From positions 3,446,001 to 3,510,000 of the forward strand of contig NC_092665.1 in assembly GCF_032118995.1 (NCBI RefSeq): 64,000 bases of DNA. Reading direction: 5' to 3'. This document shows, one piece after another, positions 23,425 to 34,282 of this stretch; the first letter of the stretch is position 1, and every line of letters begins with the position of its first letter. Under the pieces are notes generated by a model. That model did no database searches and was not told where the DNA came from. It saw only the letters and a program-made list of their open reading frames with translations. A program made the translations under genes and the position numbers. This DNA comes from Asterias amurensis (Eukaryota > Echinodermata > Asteroidea > Forcipulatida > Asteriidae).

Positions 23425-24101
23425 TTTTGTTTTATGAAAATTTCTTGCTACAAAAATCGTCTGAAATTGTTAGGCCCGGAGAGTTTAGTTAGCACGTCTT
23501 TGCTCAGGAGTTGTTCGAAGCGAAAAGGCCGAGGAAATGCAGAGAAATTATCACGCACGTGCAAAACGGTAAAATAGTCTGGCTAACTACCCTGTTTACC
23601 ACGGTTTGAGATACAGAGTTTTATGCAGAGGCGGATACAAGATATTTAAATCCCAGCATCATCAGTTTTTTATTTGCTTGACACTATTTAGGAATAAATA
23701 ATTATTATTTTAAAATCAAAAAGTATTATTTGTACAATTTGAGTCAATAAAATGTTTTATTTATACACTAAAAATTCATTTTTGAAATTATCATGCATAC
23801 ACATTATTTTTTTAAATTGTACAAAATAAAAGAGTGATTTATTTTAGTAATAGCTGTTACATGTTTACTTTTTTATTTTAAAGTGTTTTACCCACCTCTT
23901 GAGCTTTGAACAGTCGTCGGTTTTGGCCACGAGCCAAAGGAACTTGCAAACTACGCATGCGTTGTTTATCCCATTGCGAATGGCAACAAGAAAAGACTTC
24001 TGCAGTTTTTTACGAACGTGGATGAAAATTCCTTTTGGGAAGAGCTAAATATTTATTCCAAGTAAACTATTCTTGTGAAAGTTGTCAAAACATAACCCAA
24101 G
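23425..24101. promoter_or_regulatory. Head-to-head promoter region of nucleolin and ZMYND12
   Basis: The two start codons face away from each other across 677 bp, so the region must hold both promoters and both 5' leaders. I see no TATA box at a convincing position. A GC-richer patch (TTATCACGCACGTGCAAAAC, about 23550-23570) contains an E-box-like CACGTG; nucleolin genes are classical Myc targets, but a role here is inference. Confidence 0.5.
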
Positions 24102-27100
24102 ATGACGCTGAACCCTTTGGCTAATCCTAAAGGAGTCAAACTTCTTTGCGAACTGTGCCAAAAGCCAGCGTTTGTTCAGTGCACGAAATGTAGAGTGACA
24201 TTTTACTGGTGAGTGGAAAAGTAAAAAGTTTTTAACCAAATCCTTTGATGACGATTTGTTGTTCTTTTTTACCAAAATAACACATATATTTTTTGAAAAA
24301 AATACCAGTAAACTGGTTAGCCAGTCTCTGTAGTTTTATTTTGACTTAAAGCCATTGGACCCTTTCGGTACAGAAAAAAAAAAAAAAGTTCACAGATTTA
24401 CAAATAATTTACAGGGTTTACAGAAGGTAATGGTGAAAGACTTCTCTTGAAATATTAGTCCATGAAATGCTTTACTTTTTGAGAAAACGGTAAAACAATA
24501 TAAATTCTCGTTAACGAGAATTACGGATTTGTTATAAATACATGTCATGACACGGCGAAACGCGCGAAAACAGGAGTGGGTTTTCCCGTTATTTTCTCCC
24601 GACTCCGATGTCCGATTGAGCCTAAATTTCCACAGGAATGTTATTTTATATATAAGTTGTGATACACGAAGTGTGGGACTTGGACAATACTGTTTACCGA
24701 AAGTGTATAATGGACAATACTGTTTACCGAAAGTGTATAATGGCTTTAATTTATTTATTGTTTTTTGTTATTTTGTTTTGTAATGTAATATTAAAACAAC
24801 ACAGTCAACACTTCAAATACCCTCATTTTTATTTCTCAATACAATTACAATTATTTATCAATGAGTTGCCAACTTCCGTCTTCAATTTCTGTGTTCATTC
24901 TTTCCAATTATTTATATTTTAGTGGTGTGGAGCACCAGCAAGCAGACTGGGTCGGAATCCACGAGAAGATTTGCCAGCTCCTCATTCCCCTCCGGACTCC
25001 ACATCTATCTTTTCTCTCGTCTGAAGAACAACGCAAGAAGAGGGAGCAGGACCTAGTTCATAGACAGGTTGGACCCAAAGTCTTTTAAAGACAGGAGTTG
25101 CGATAATCATACTAACCCTCTATCCTCCCGACCGCTAGTTGGTTACGGGAGGATGTAGGGTTACGATTATCACGACTATACCTAAAAGTTTGACCCAGTT
25201 ACTGGAGCATTGTACTCCTTTTTGCAAAATTTGTCATAAAATCGGTCTTACTACTACCTATCCGAGTACTAGTAAAAGTACTAGTTAGCTATATGACAAA
25301 TTTTGAAAAAGGAGTTCAGCGCCCCAGCAACTGGGTCTAACCTAAAGTAGCATTGAATTTGAAATAATATACACATGTAAGAAAAGATACAAAATCTTCT
25401 CTGCTCATACCGTCAACAGGATTCAGGAAAGGAAACGTCAATATGGCTTCAATTTCAACACCTTTTATTTATTTACATTTTATTTTTAAATTAACATAAG
25501 AACTGTATGAGCTAAAGGAGAGTTTCAATTGGTTTGAGGTAATACATTTCAATAAAGATAAATTGTTTAGTTTTTTTCGTGTGAAACTACTGTCTTGTAT
25601 GCAGTAACAAAAGATTCTCTGTGGATTTAAATTCAGCTGTTTTTTTATTACTCACCAGAGGAACATGATTGACCTGACCAGGACCACAGGTCAGAAACTT
25701 CTCTTTGAAGGTAAACATGAGCAAGCTGTCCCGGCAGCCATGCAGTCTCTGCGCTTCAGTATTGACGTCCATGGATTGGATAGCATCGAACTGGTACCCT
25801 CATATCTCATCCTAGCCGAGGCAAGCATTGGTAAGCACAATTCCAAAATTTACTTGCAGGGGACCAATCATCTGGTGGAACTCACTCCCCGGCAACATCA
25901 TCACCTCCCTGTCAGTTGAGATTTTCAGGGGAGTGGTGACTGCTCACCTATATAAGCAGCAACGAGTCTTATTTTACTTGCACCTTGTACAAACGCACCC
26001 CATGAACTGCTCATGAACAAGTAGTCCCTCGGCTTTACCGCCTGTCTTATGGACCCTACCGAGTATACAAGTAGAAGTCGAAGTCAATGTTGGAGTTCTC
26101 AAGGCAGTCTTCAGACGGCATTGGTCTCGGCCTCGGCCTTGCTATGTTATGACTCTCACCCTCAGAGACGGAGGACTGGGCCTCGAAGGTTGTGGACTCG
26201 ACTACAATCCTGGAACCAACCACAGCAATGTGGATGTCATTAAGCACACACTGCGTCGCAGTATTTTCTGCTTAACAGCTTTATGAAATTGGGTCCCTGT
26301 TGATCAACTTTGGGAGGTCGCCTAAGAGTTATTTACACATGAGGTCCATGTCATCTTCACCCACAAACTAGTTACTTGGGGGTGTCGTGGCCGAGCGGAT
26401 AAGAGCATCAAGCTCAAGTTCTGGTGGTTCATCGGGATGTGGGTTCAAATCCCGGTCGGGACACTTGTGTCCTTGAGCAAGACACTTATTCATTGCTTCT
26501 CGCCACCCAGGGGTAAAATGGGTACCTGTGAGGGCAGAGATGTTTTTATGTGAATGACTAGCTTGGAGCGCGGTAACTCGCAGCACCTTTGGGCTGTGGT
26601 AAAGTGCTATATCAAAGTCGAAAATATTATTATTATTACTTCCTATCTTGCACAAAGTTGTAAATCTTACTTCATTTTGTTATCAGCTGAACAGGATTAA
26701 ATTCCTTTTGATTTTGCACCAAGGTTTACACAAGCTATCCCAAGGAGAGGAGTACCTGGCTCAGGCCCAGTGGACGGTCCTCAAGACACCAGACTGCAGC
26801 TCGGCAATCAAGTCTAAGCTTGCACGTAATCTTGGCTTGCTGTATGCAGCGCAGGGCAACTATGAGGAGTCTCTGAGACACTTAGCCGATGATGTAAGTG
26901 TTAACAGTAATAATAGTTATACAATACTAATGCAGGCCTGTGTGCTTCGTTTTTTTAAAAGGGCAAGGGCACCAAGGCTTTTTCTCCTTGCTATCATGCA
27001 CCCTATGAGGAAATTGTAAATATCTACTGGAGCATTTCAAGGGCACCAAGGCAAAGACCAGGGCCCAATTTCATGGCTCTGCTTACCGCCGAATTCTGCG

Positions 27101-29459
27101 TTTACGATCACGATTCCCCGCTTACGTGCAAGCGCCAAATTTCTGCGCTAGCCTGGTAAGCATAGAATACCTAGGAATGTGGAGAACGCACATTCGCTGC
27201 TAGCCCTTGAAATACGCTTGCCGTAAGCACAGAATTCCCTGCTTCCCTAAGCACCGATTCTGTGCTTACGGTAAGCAGAGCCATGAAATTGGGCCCAGGA
27301 GGCATGAAGGCAATCACCTGCGTTGCCTTCGTGAAGTATCAAGCCTGCTAACGATAACGCACAGTTCTGATTTAGCAGGCCTGGAATTTCATCTTTGAGA
27401 GGGTTAGGCCAGTTTCATATTTGGCACATCCATTAGAGAACTTTTAAAGTCTTAGGAAAACTTCTGAAGGGGCACCAAGGCCAAGGTAAAAGAGTTCATG
27501 ACCTCTGTGGCCTCCATGCCTAATATAGAACTTCATCTTCACCTGATGGGCATCACAAAGGTCTCATTATTTTTATGACAGAGATGCAGAGCTATGTTTG
27601 AAACATGAGACTCACAGCATATAAAGCACCTTGTTAGTGTTGCAGTGTTGAATCATTCATTTGCTTACATTAGGCACCACAAGGCATCATTCATTTGCTT
27701 ACAGTAAGTGCCACAAGGTAAGCTACTTGCCTTTTCCTATGCTTCTGCTAGCAGTGCTATGCAATGGAAAGTTGCGCAGTAAGCGTACAACAACTAGCTG
27801 CTAAGCAGCTCTATGAAACTGGCCCCTTGTGTTTCAACATTACAACTATTAACCTTGTGTAACATTTTTTTTTTTCTCCATCAGATCTTCCATGCCTCTG
27901 AAGAATTTGGGACCGATGATATTCGAACATCCGGCGGATACTTCCACATGGCTAATGTCTTCTTCCGTCAGAACCACATGGACGTTGCGGACTCGCTATA
28001 CACAAGAGTGACTGCCATTTGGCACAGTCATCTCTTGCGGATTGTGACGGCTAGAACGAGAAAGAGTGACGCCCAAAGTGGAATGTCATCCGCTGTCGTA
28101 GAGTTAGAAGAACGCGTTGTTGAATCACTCGGTAATACAAAGTTTTAATTGTTCTTCATACATACAAGGCTTGTAGGCCTACACAGTGTATTTCCATTGT
28201 TTCAAACTCACGTTGTGGTCTTAGAATTTGGTGCTCTGGGCCTAATTTCATAGAGCTGCTTTAACAGAAAATACTGACTAGAAAAATCAAGCAAGGTACC
28301 AGCCACCAATAGTACAAGTGAGATGTTTTTTTTGGCTGGTAACCTTATTCTGGTAACCATAATTTTGTTTTGCTTAACAGCTTTCTGATGAAATTGGGCT
28401 CTGACTATGGCTCCCTCATTAATTTCTAAAAGCATTAACTTTCAGTGCTAGCATTCAATTAAGCGGAATGCCCCTGAGCTTTGAGCCAAATCCTAAGCAT
28501 TGGTTTTGAAAACAGCCATCGTTCTCAGCATGGACACATTTTCAATGGATCTACCTGGTTAGTCTGCTGCCATAAAGTGTCCACAAAAGTCTCCAAGGTC
28601 ATTGAACTCTCTCCAAAACGGAAGTCACAGTTTGGCAGTTGTGCAATAAAAGTAATAATTTTAAACTATTTTATTTGTTAGATGAGGCTCAAGAAGCAGA
28701 AGCCAAACAAGTGTTACACTCCATCCATGACATCAGAGAGCAGGTGACCAATCAGGATGCAGCTGCCATGGCAACCGTTGGCCACGCCCTTGCTATGCTG
28801 TATTACTTACTGGACGACATTCACAAGGTAACGGTTTATTTAAGGCATTGCTCCACCCCATACCTCAATCTACTTTGAAACTCTAAAATAATCCTATTTG
28901 CATTTTTCATTCCTGCATTACCAAGCAAATCTTATTTCAGTATCTTTCTTCATTCCATGCTACAATCATATAAGTTTTGGGATTAGTTATTATTATGGAA
29001 GTGTTAGAAATGTGCTATAGTAAGTGTCAGTTTAAAAAAAAAAACACAAAGGAAACTGACTGGGTAAATTTTGAATAATTTGTACAAACTGAAAATTGAC
29101 AAGAGAAATATAAATGCAATAGATGGAAATTTGCATCAGGGATAAAGAAAAGAATTGTACACCAATGTGTGAAAGCACTGTTTACTCAGTAATTTCCCGA
29201 GCTCAGTGAAAAAATAATCACAGGCATATACAGTGTAAATGGTTACATATTATTCAGTTAAAGAATGATTAGTAGAAAAGTTAAAATTTTCTTCATTGTC
29301 TTTAAATTTTAGGCAACAGAGCTAGGGCAGAAGGCACAAACTTCAAGTGAGTCACGGGAGCATAAAGATGATGAACTTGCTGCTTGCATTAACGAGTTCA
29401 ACAGCGCCCTTAATCAGCTACCGAATAAAATGAACCTCATGCCGGCAGAATATAGCTAG
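24102..29459 (+). CDS. ZMYND12: ZMYND12 (MYND zinc finger and TPR-like repeat protein), complete, seven exons
   Basis: Exons: 24102-24208, 24923-25067, 25659-25830, 26724-26893, 27885-28131, 28682-28827, 29313-29459. They join in phase to 377 residues, near the size of the human protein. The MYND finger is complete: C16xxC19, C27xxC30, C36, H40, H49, C53, followed by QLLIPLRT as in vertebrates. Later matches to the human protein include LLFEGKHEQAVPAAMQSLRF, AQWTVLKTPDCS, FGTDDIRTSGGYFHMAN and DEAQEAEAKQVL. The helical body resembles tetratricopeptide repeats. Known ZMYND12 proteins work in ciliary and flagellar axonemes with TTC29. The exon 2 donor is the weak CAG|GTTGGA. Polyadenylation signal AATAAA is at 30282-30287. 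Confidence 0.93.
24346..24749. mobile_element. TTAA-flanked MITE, family 2, copy 3 (ZMYND12 intron 1)
   Basis: The ends are TTAAAGCCATTGGACCCTTT and TAATGGCTTTAA. Near the right end a 30-bp unit starting TGGACAATACTGTTTACCGA (24681 and 24711) is tandemly doubled, which makes this copy about 35 bp longer than the one in nucleolin intron 3. Confidence 0.85.
25087..25177. mobile_element. Short hairpin element in ZMYND12 intron 2
   Basis: AGTTGCGATAATCATACTAA with CCCTCTATCCTCCCG faces CGGGAGGATGTAGGGTTACG with ATTATCACGACT across a short loop. It is a small foldback unit about 90 bp long. Confidence 0.65.
25192..25341. mobile_element. GACCCAGTTACTGG-ended MITE in ZMYND12 intron 2
   Basis: The ends TTGACCCAGTTACTGG and CCAGCAACTGGGTCTAA are inverted. 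Inner arms TACTCCTTTTTGCAAAATTT and AAATTTTGAAAAAGGAGT also pair. A related, shorter element is at 62994-63083. Confidence 0.75.
26377..26635 (+). mobile_element. tRNA-derived SINE with 6-bp target duplication (ZMYND12 intron 3)
   Basis: The head is tRNA-like: GTCGTGGCCGAGCGGATAAG (box A) and GGGTTCAAATCCCGGTCGGG (box B), as in tRNA-Leu or -Ser. A body follows with TGTCCTTGAGCAAGACACTT, ending in a short ATT-repeat tail. TTACTT stands on both sides, a plausible target duplication. It is a SINE and not a tRNA gene because the 3' half does not close an acceptor stem and the body and tail follow directly. Confidence 0.85.
27061..27296. mobile_element. GGGCCCAATTTCAT palindromic MITE (ZMYND12 intron 4)
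   Basis: The ends are GGGCCCAATTTCATGGCTCT and the exact complement, extended by GCTTACCG on both sides. Internal repeats of CGCTTAC/GTAAGC type continue the palindrome. A degenerate relative follows at 27412-27822 with GGCCAGTTTCATA and AGCTCTATGAAACTGGCCCC. Confidence 0.85.
28238..28400. mobile_element. GGGCC-TAATTTCATAGAGCTGC element (ZMYND12 intron 5)
   Basis: The ends CTGGGCCTAATTTCATAGAG and CTGATGAAATTGGGCTCTG are inverted, with GTACCAGCCA facing TGGCTGGTAAC inside. It is a diverged member of the family at 27061. Confidence 0.65.
28555..28600. mobile_element. End fragment of the GGGAGACTT MITE family
   Basis: The fragment contains TGGTTAGTCTGCTGCCATAA, with AAAAGTCTCCA following, and matches the right end of the copy at 6647-6790. 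A similar fragment is at about 17410-17465 in a nucleolin intron. Confidence 0.5.
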
Positions 29460-29534
29460 TGCGATGTTGTCCGCCCCAACCCCCTGAATTAGTTTTGTTC
29501 CCAGCCCCAAACGAAGACCGCAAGAAATAATGCA

Positions 29535-29905
29535 TTATTGCGTCCAATAATGAAGACGGGTTTTTCAGGCATAAGTGGGGATGATAAATAGCCCACCCTA
29601 TAAAAATAATGGAAGAGTCCTTCCTACTTCTTACTATAAAAATGCAACTTGAAGTGACTAAACAGTGATTCCGTCCAATAATGCAGACAGGTTTTGCAGG
29701 CATAAGTGGGGAAGATAAACAGCCCCCCCCCCTATAAAAATAATGGAAGAGTCCTTCCTACTTCTTACTATAAAAATGCAACTTGAAGTGACTAAACAGT
29801 GATTCCGTCCAATAATGCAGACAGGTTTTGCAGGCATAAGTGGGGAAGATAAACAGCCCCCCCCCCCTATACAAATAATGGAAGAGTCCTTCCTTCTATT
29901 TACTT
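29535..29905 (+). repeat. 134-bp minisatellite in the ZMYND12 3' UTR, about 2.8 copies
   Basis: Units start at GATTCCGTCC (29667, 29801) and share GCATAAGTGGGGAAGATAAA, a run of 8-10 C, and ATGGAAGAGTCCTTCCTACT. The first unit is the most diverged. The array lies between the stop codon and the polyadenylation signal, so it should be transcribed. Confidence 0.85.
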
Positions 29906-30281
29906 TGTCAAAGTCCCTATCCCAGACCTCGCACCTGTCTGTCCCACTCGCCAATACAATGAAACTTATAACTCCATTATTTTTATTTTTTGAAACACTT
30001 CATCGTACAACTGTTTTTCTAAACTAGAAATTCTGAATATGCACAAAATATATTTGACCATTTCATATTAATTTTATTCTCTCAGACCTGGTGTTGATAA
30101 TTTATTTACAAAATCAATTTAAACTTGACAATTAGTGTTGTGTTACCGTTTTAATGTGCCTATTGTTTTTATTGTATAGATTGTAAATAACCATTTTTTA
30201 CTTCTATAATACTATTTTGTGTTCAGATTGATCTATTTATTGAATAATATGTTTCATTCAAGTTATGTTAATGGGACAATA

Positions 30282-30287
30282 AATAAA
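30282..30287 (+). terminator. Polyadenylation signal AATAAA of ZMYND12
   Basis: The hexamer lies about 820 bases after the stop codon and beyond the 134-bp tandem array. Earlier AT-rich sequence lacks an equally clean hexamer. Confidence 0.5.
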
Positions 30288-30299
30288 GATCAATAATTA

Positions 30300-31540
30300 A
30301 AAAGTATTAAAACTAACTATTTTGCCACAAAATTCGAAGATTGTTTGAAACAATAAAGTAATGATTCTTTCATTTGTAAAATACGGATTCGTTTCACTGG
30401 TGTATTGCTGTTCCTGTGTAAAAAAGTTAAACATAGGCTTAGTTTCAAGTATGTTTTGGCCGCACAAAAAGGCATTAGTTCTTTTCCATCTCTGCGAACG
30501 CAATGCCAACAGCCGATCGAAGGTTAGAAATGTTCACAAGCCGCAAGAGGGCGCTATTTCAGAAGCAAGCGCGTGCACCTTTTTTTCGGGCCAAAAGAAA
30601 AACGCGATCACGTCTTGACTCCCAAGTCGTCGCGGGCGCTTGTCCTTTTGAACTTTTTATCTTTGTGGGCAAGGAAGTGGAAGCAGTGCGATTAAAACCC
30701 TTTCAATTCGTACCTTGATTAAAACTGGTTGTAATTCCAAATTGATTGGAAACCTTTACACATGTTCTAGTGACTAGGGCCCTTTTCAAAACCACGGCCT
30801 CCTGCTTCATCAGATTCCGCTGAGGCACTCATTCCGTTTCCAGATGGGATGAAAGCGCAATGCCCGGCTGTAAGAAGTCAAGGCATATGAAATAATTTAA
30901 TCATTATAATATAAGTCAGGTAGCATTGTCATCCTTACTTCAATCCATCAAGGCTAGTCAATAGACAGGACTTGTCGCGAATTTCAGAATAAAACCGTAT
31001 GCCTGCACCACTTATCCCTAATTTCTCATTTTAATGTTAGGCCCGCCTCAGAGGTAGTTTGTACACAGTTTTCCATGGGAGGGGGGGGGGGACACAGATC
31101 GATCCATGGGGACAGAATCTCCTGCCACATCGGTCTTATAAGTGTTTTACGACTTCAAACTGATGATCACACTAAGTCATAATGGTGTAATTATCCACTA
31201 GACTTGACATGAATTACAATTTTGTTTACATGCAATTATGCATGAGCAATAGGCATTCTATAAAAAAAACATTTCAATTTTCTTTGTGACCTACAAACGT
31301 ACGGCCACTATAATGGTCTACGTTCCCCATCACAGCAACCATTCAAATAATTTTAATTAACCCTGAAGCATTACCGATTTGGAACCGCTTCCCCTTGACG
31401 CTGTTCGGTCGGCTTAAATTGTAGACTTATGGCTATATTGCTATGGGTGTTGCTAAAAGCACAGCCTATGCTATAAATCCAGTGACATCCATAGAGATTC
31501 GTTTTGTCCTGCGTGTGTTTTTATATTATGTTATAAACCA
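30300..31540. other. Intergenic stretch, nothing recognised
   Basis: There is no gene-like frame. A run of 11 G lies at about 31080-31091. No inverted or tandem structure was seen. Confidence 0.5.
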
Positions 31541-31542
31541 CA

Positions 31543-31640
31543 GGGGGAAAACTGATGAACACACTGACCGAAACGTCGAGCAGTACAAACCGGCTCTTAT
31601 CAGAGGCACCACTACTACTTGTACCATGTCACCGCAAACC
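31543..31640 (+). mobile_element. Copy C of the hammerhead-like/histone stem-loop repeat
   Basis: It contains an intact CTGATGA, then GACCGAAACGTCGAGC, and at 31592-31607 GGCTCTTATCAGAGGC followed by ACC. The tail ACCATGTCACCGCAAACC matches the tails of copies A and B. The helix II hairpin present in copies A and B is mostly missing. Confidence 0.55.
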
Positions 31641-31927
31641 TTACTCAGTTTTTTTTTCCCACTGTGTGCATAAGTATGATTGACACTGACGGGAAAAGAA
31701 AATACAATAAATTGATAAGAGACCCATCACAAATCATCAATAATAATACTGAGTGCATCTCCGTCAAAGATAGTATATCGTTTTCAATTATGATTGCATA
31801 ATTGTTTGTTTAGTGACCACCATGAATATCATTGTGCTTTATTCCAACTTCATTATTTTTCTTCAAATACTTAAATATATAACTAAAACAAAGTGTACTT
31901 ACTAAGTGCGTCTTCGTCACTTGCTTT

Positions 31928-32212
31928 CTTAAACAATATTTGAAACTTTGCATGGTGGAGATAAGATATAGAAGAGTTTGCGGTAACACCATGTAATAAC
32001 AATCTCTAAGTGAGTTGGGGTGGTTCTGAAAAGAACCGTTGGGTTTAACTCGACGTTTCGATCAGTATGCTCTGATCGTCTTCGTCAGAGCATACTGATC
32101 GAAACGTCGAGTTAACCCAACGGTTCTTTTCAGAACCACCCCAACTCACTTAGAGATTGTTATTACATGGTGTTACCGCAAACTCTTCTATATCTATATC
32201 TTAAACAATATT
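31928..32212. mobile_element. Copy B: near-perfect palindrome of two hammerhead-like/histone stem-loop units
   Basis: The element is bracketed by 13-bp direct repeats CTTAAACAATATT (31928-31940 and 32200-32212). Its arms of about 110 bp meet tail to tail around 32083. Each arm read outward carries GATCAG-loop-CTGATC, GAAACGTCGAG, then AACGGTTCTTTTCAGAACCA with CCC after it (stem-loop at 32122-32137, and on the minus strand at 32037-32022), and ACATGGTGTTACCGC. The arms differ at very few positions, so the palindrome is young or kept uniform. Confidence 0.8.
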
Positions 32213-32317
32213 CCAATCACTTAATGTGTTACAGGTCGAACCGTATTTTTATTTTAACAGACGATTATACTTTGCTACTTCAAATAAATTAGACACGGGC
32301 ATTCTTTGACTCTTTGA

Positions 32318-32516
32318 AATTTTTGACTCCCATAAATGGCCGAACGTGTTTGTCGACGAGGTTAAACGAAAACCACGCAATTTCGAGGCATATTTGTGTA
32401 GATCATTGTATTCTACTTTTACAACATCTTTCTTACCATACCGATTTTATAACAAACGGTTACAGAACGCTTTTCAAAGACCAACTCGACCGATCCAAGG
32501 CAACGTGTTCCTTTAA
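32318..32516. mobile_element. Half copy of the TTAA palindromic MITE, family 3
   Basis: It matches the right half of the element at 36922-37310, from GACTCCCATAAATGGCCGA to GGCAACGTGTTCCTTTAA, and starts at the palindrome centre. Only one outer end, with its TTAA, is present. Confidence 0.8.
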
Positions 32517-33930
32517 ATTGACAAGTTCCCATGACCAGAACAAACAATATTGTGCTTTTACATGATTGAGCTCACAATGACTATTGACTATACTTTCTGA
32601 TCAATTTGACAAATGAACCGGTACACCACAATTAAAGCTAAGTGCATTTTTCGTCGACATTGTTACTTTTTGGCAACCAAATAAAATCCACTGTATTGAT
32701 TGAAATTGATTGAGACCGTGCTCTCTACATAGAATATTATTCATAGTTCGCTGAATTATACCCTTCGTCGTTTTTCTTTTACTGTATATTGCATCGACTA
32801 TAAATGCTTCAGAAGTTTTATCTCCCATTATAGGCAAACACTAATTTTATCTAAAGGTTACTGAACAATTTACAACAAAGATTACTTTCAAATCACACTT
32901 TAGACGTATAGACTAAGGAGAATGTTTTCAAAGTTCGATGAATGTATATCCGTCGTGTTATTTTGACTGTACGTTAATGCATCGACTAAAAGCTTCTTAA
33001 ATTTCGTCTCCCATAATAATCCGAAGGTTGCAACTCCAACAAAGATTACTTTCAAATCAACTTAAGACTAGACTAAACAAGACTAAAATGGATAATAATT
33101 ATGTTTTCAAATTTCGATGAATGTCCGCTGAATGTTCGCTGATATCGTCGTATTTTTACTGTAAATTATTGTATGCATCGACTAAAAACTTCTTATGTTT
33201 CGTCTCCCATAAGAAAACAATATTCTGAAGGTTACTTTTAAACAATGACAACAAAGATTACAATAGATGTTAAATTTGCATCGGGGATAAAGAATATTAC
33301 TTTTTGGTTTTTACCCATACACCGATGTGTGTTAGCACTGTATACTCAGTACTTTCCCGAGTCCTGTTTTTTAACAAAGATTACCTTCAAATTTTATATT
33401 ATAGACTTGAAGTACTAGACATACAAATTCACATAAATATATTTCATTAATTGCAGTAAAATATATGCGGCATTATGTGGCTGATAAATAATGTGTCCAA
33501 CTTTGGCAATTATTTTCAAAAAGACAAGGGTCGATTTTACTAAGATGGTCCCAACTTATGGACTAGCTCATTGAAGTTATTAAAAACTTGAGGCTATTCT
33601 AAGTAGAGACGAGCATAGAGCATGGACCAGAACTCGTCCTAACTCGTCGAAATAGGAGTCTGTTTTATCTCTTTACGAAATTCAACTCCATTAAACACAT
33701 ACTCTGAAATAACAAACTTTTGAAATTTTGAGCTCAATCGATCGCCTTATGCAGATGAGACGCGGACAAAGTTTCGCATAGAGCACAGAATCTAGACATG
33801 GTGAGATCTAAATCAGAGAAACAGAGCGCCCGCTATGCGTTCGTTCATTACAAGCGTGTACAGTTTTTGCCGTGCATAATCGGAACGTTGGTTGTGTGTG
33901 ACCGCGCAACACCAATGGTCTTGGAACCAA
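32517..33930. other. AT-rich intergenic stretch with a degenerate local repeat and a SINE fragment
   Basis: Around 32760-33250 a unit recurs three times at loose spacing, with GCATCGACTA, AAA(T/G)CTTCT and CGTCTCCCAT in order, so it is an old tandem repeat. The stretch 33262-33366 is a SINE body fragment (ACCCATACACCGATGTGTGT). No gene was found. Confidence 0.5.
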
Positions 33931-33936
33931 GACTAA

Positions 33937-34066
33937 GGCCGTGTCCGAAACGACGACTTCGGCTACAGCTATACGTCTAGATCAGCGCGTCTACCAGTGT
34001 TGAAGAATGGCAGACGCGCGCGATCTAGCCGTAGCTGTAGCCTAAGTCGCCGTTTCGGACACGGCC
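33937..34066. mobile_element. 130-bp Harbinger-like MITE with TAA target duplication
   Basis: The ends GGCCGTGTCCGAAACGACGA and TCGCCGTTTCGGACACGGCC are inverted, with GGCTACAGCTA facing TAGCTGTAGCC inside. TAA flanks both sides (33934-33936 and 34067-34069), as expected for PIF/Harbinger. It sits within the sequence downstream of the GPCR. Confidence 0.8.
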
Positions 34067-34267
34067 TAAGTTTCGCACAGACGTGAACAAAGTTTTTACT
34101 CGAGTTTTTACCCAGAACTTATAGCAATACATTACAAGTTTTAAACGAAATGTTTGTATCGTAAAAGTTCACAATCATGGTTTACACAACTGTTTTACTT
34201 TTGAACACACATACTCGACGCCCATGTAAGCGTTTATGCTAAAAATTGTTGTGAGCATTAACAAAAG

Positions 34268-34282
34268 TGTCCACTGCCTTTA
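34268..34282. mobile_element. TTAA MITE family 1 end abutting the GPCR stop codon
   Basis: GTGTCCACTGCCTTTAA is the family 1 terminus, with the TTAA at 34279-34282. The GPCR stop codon (TAA on the minus strand, 34282-34280) lies inside that TTAA. Degenerate family 1 sequence (AACTTTTGAAATTTTGAGCT, near 33715) continues downstream, so the receptor's 3' UTR is largely MITE-derived. The far end is not clear. Confidence 0.65.

Noticed and set aside
26377-26460. tRNA-Leu/Ser gene
   Set aside because: It has good internal promoter boxes, but it runs into a SINE body with an ATT tail and a target duplication.
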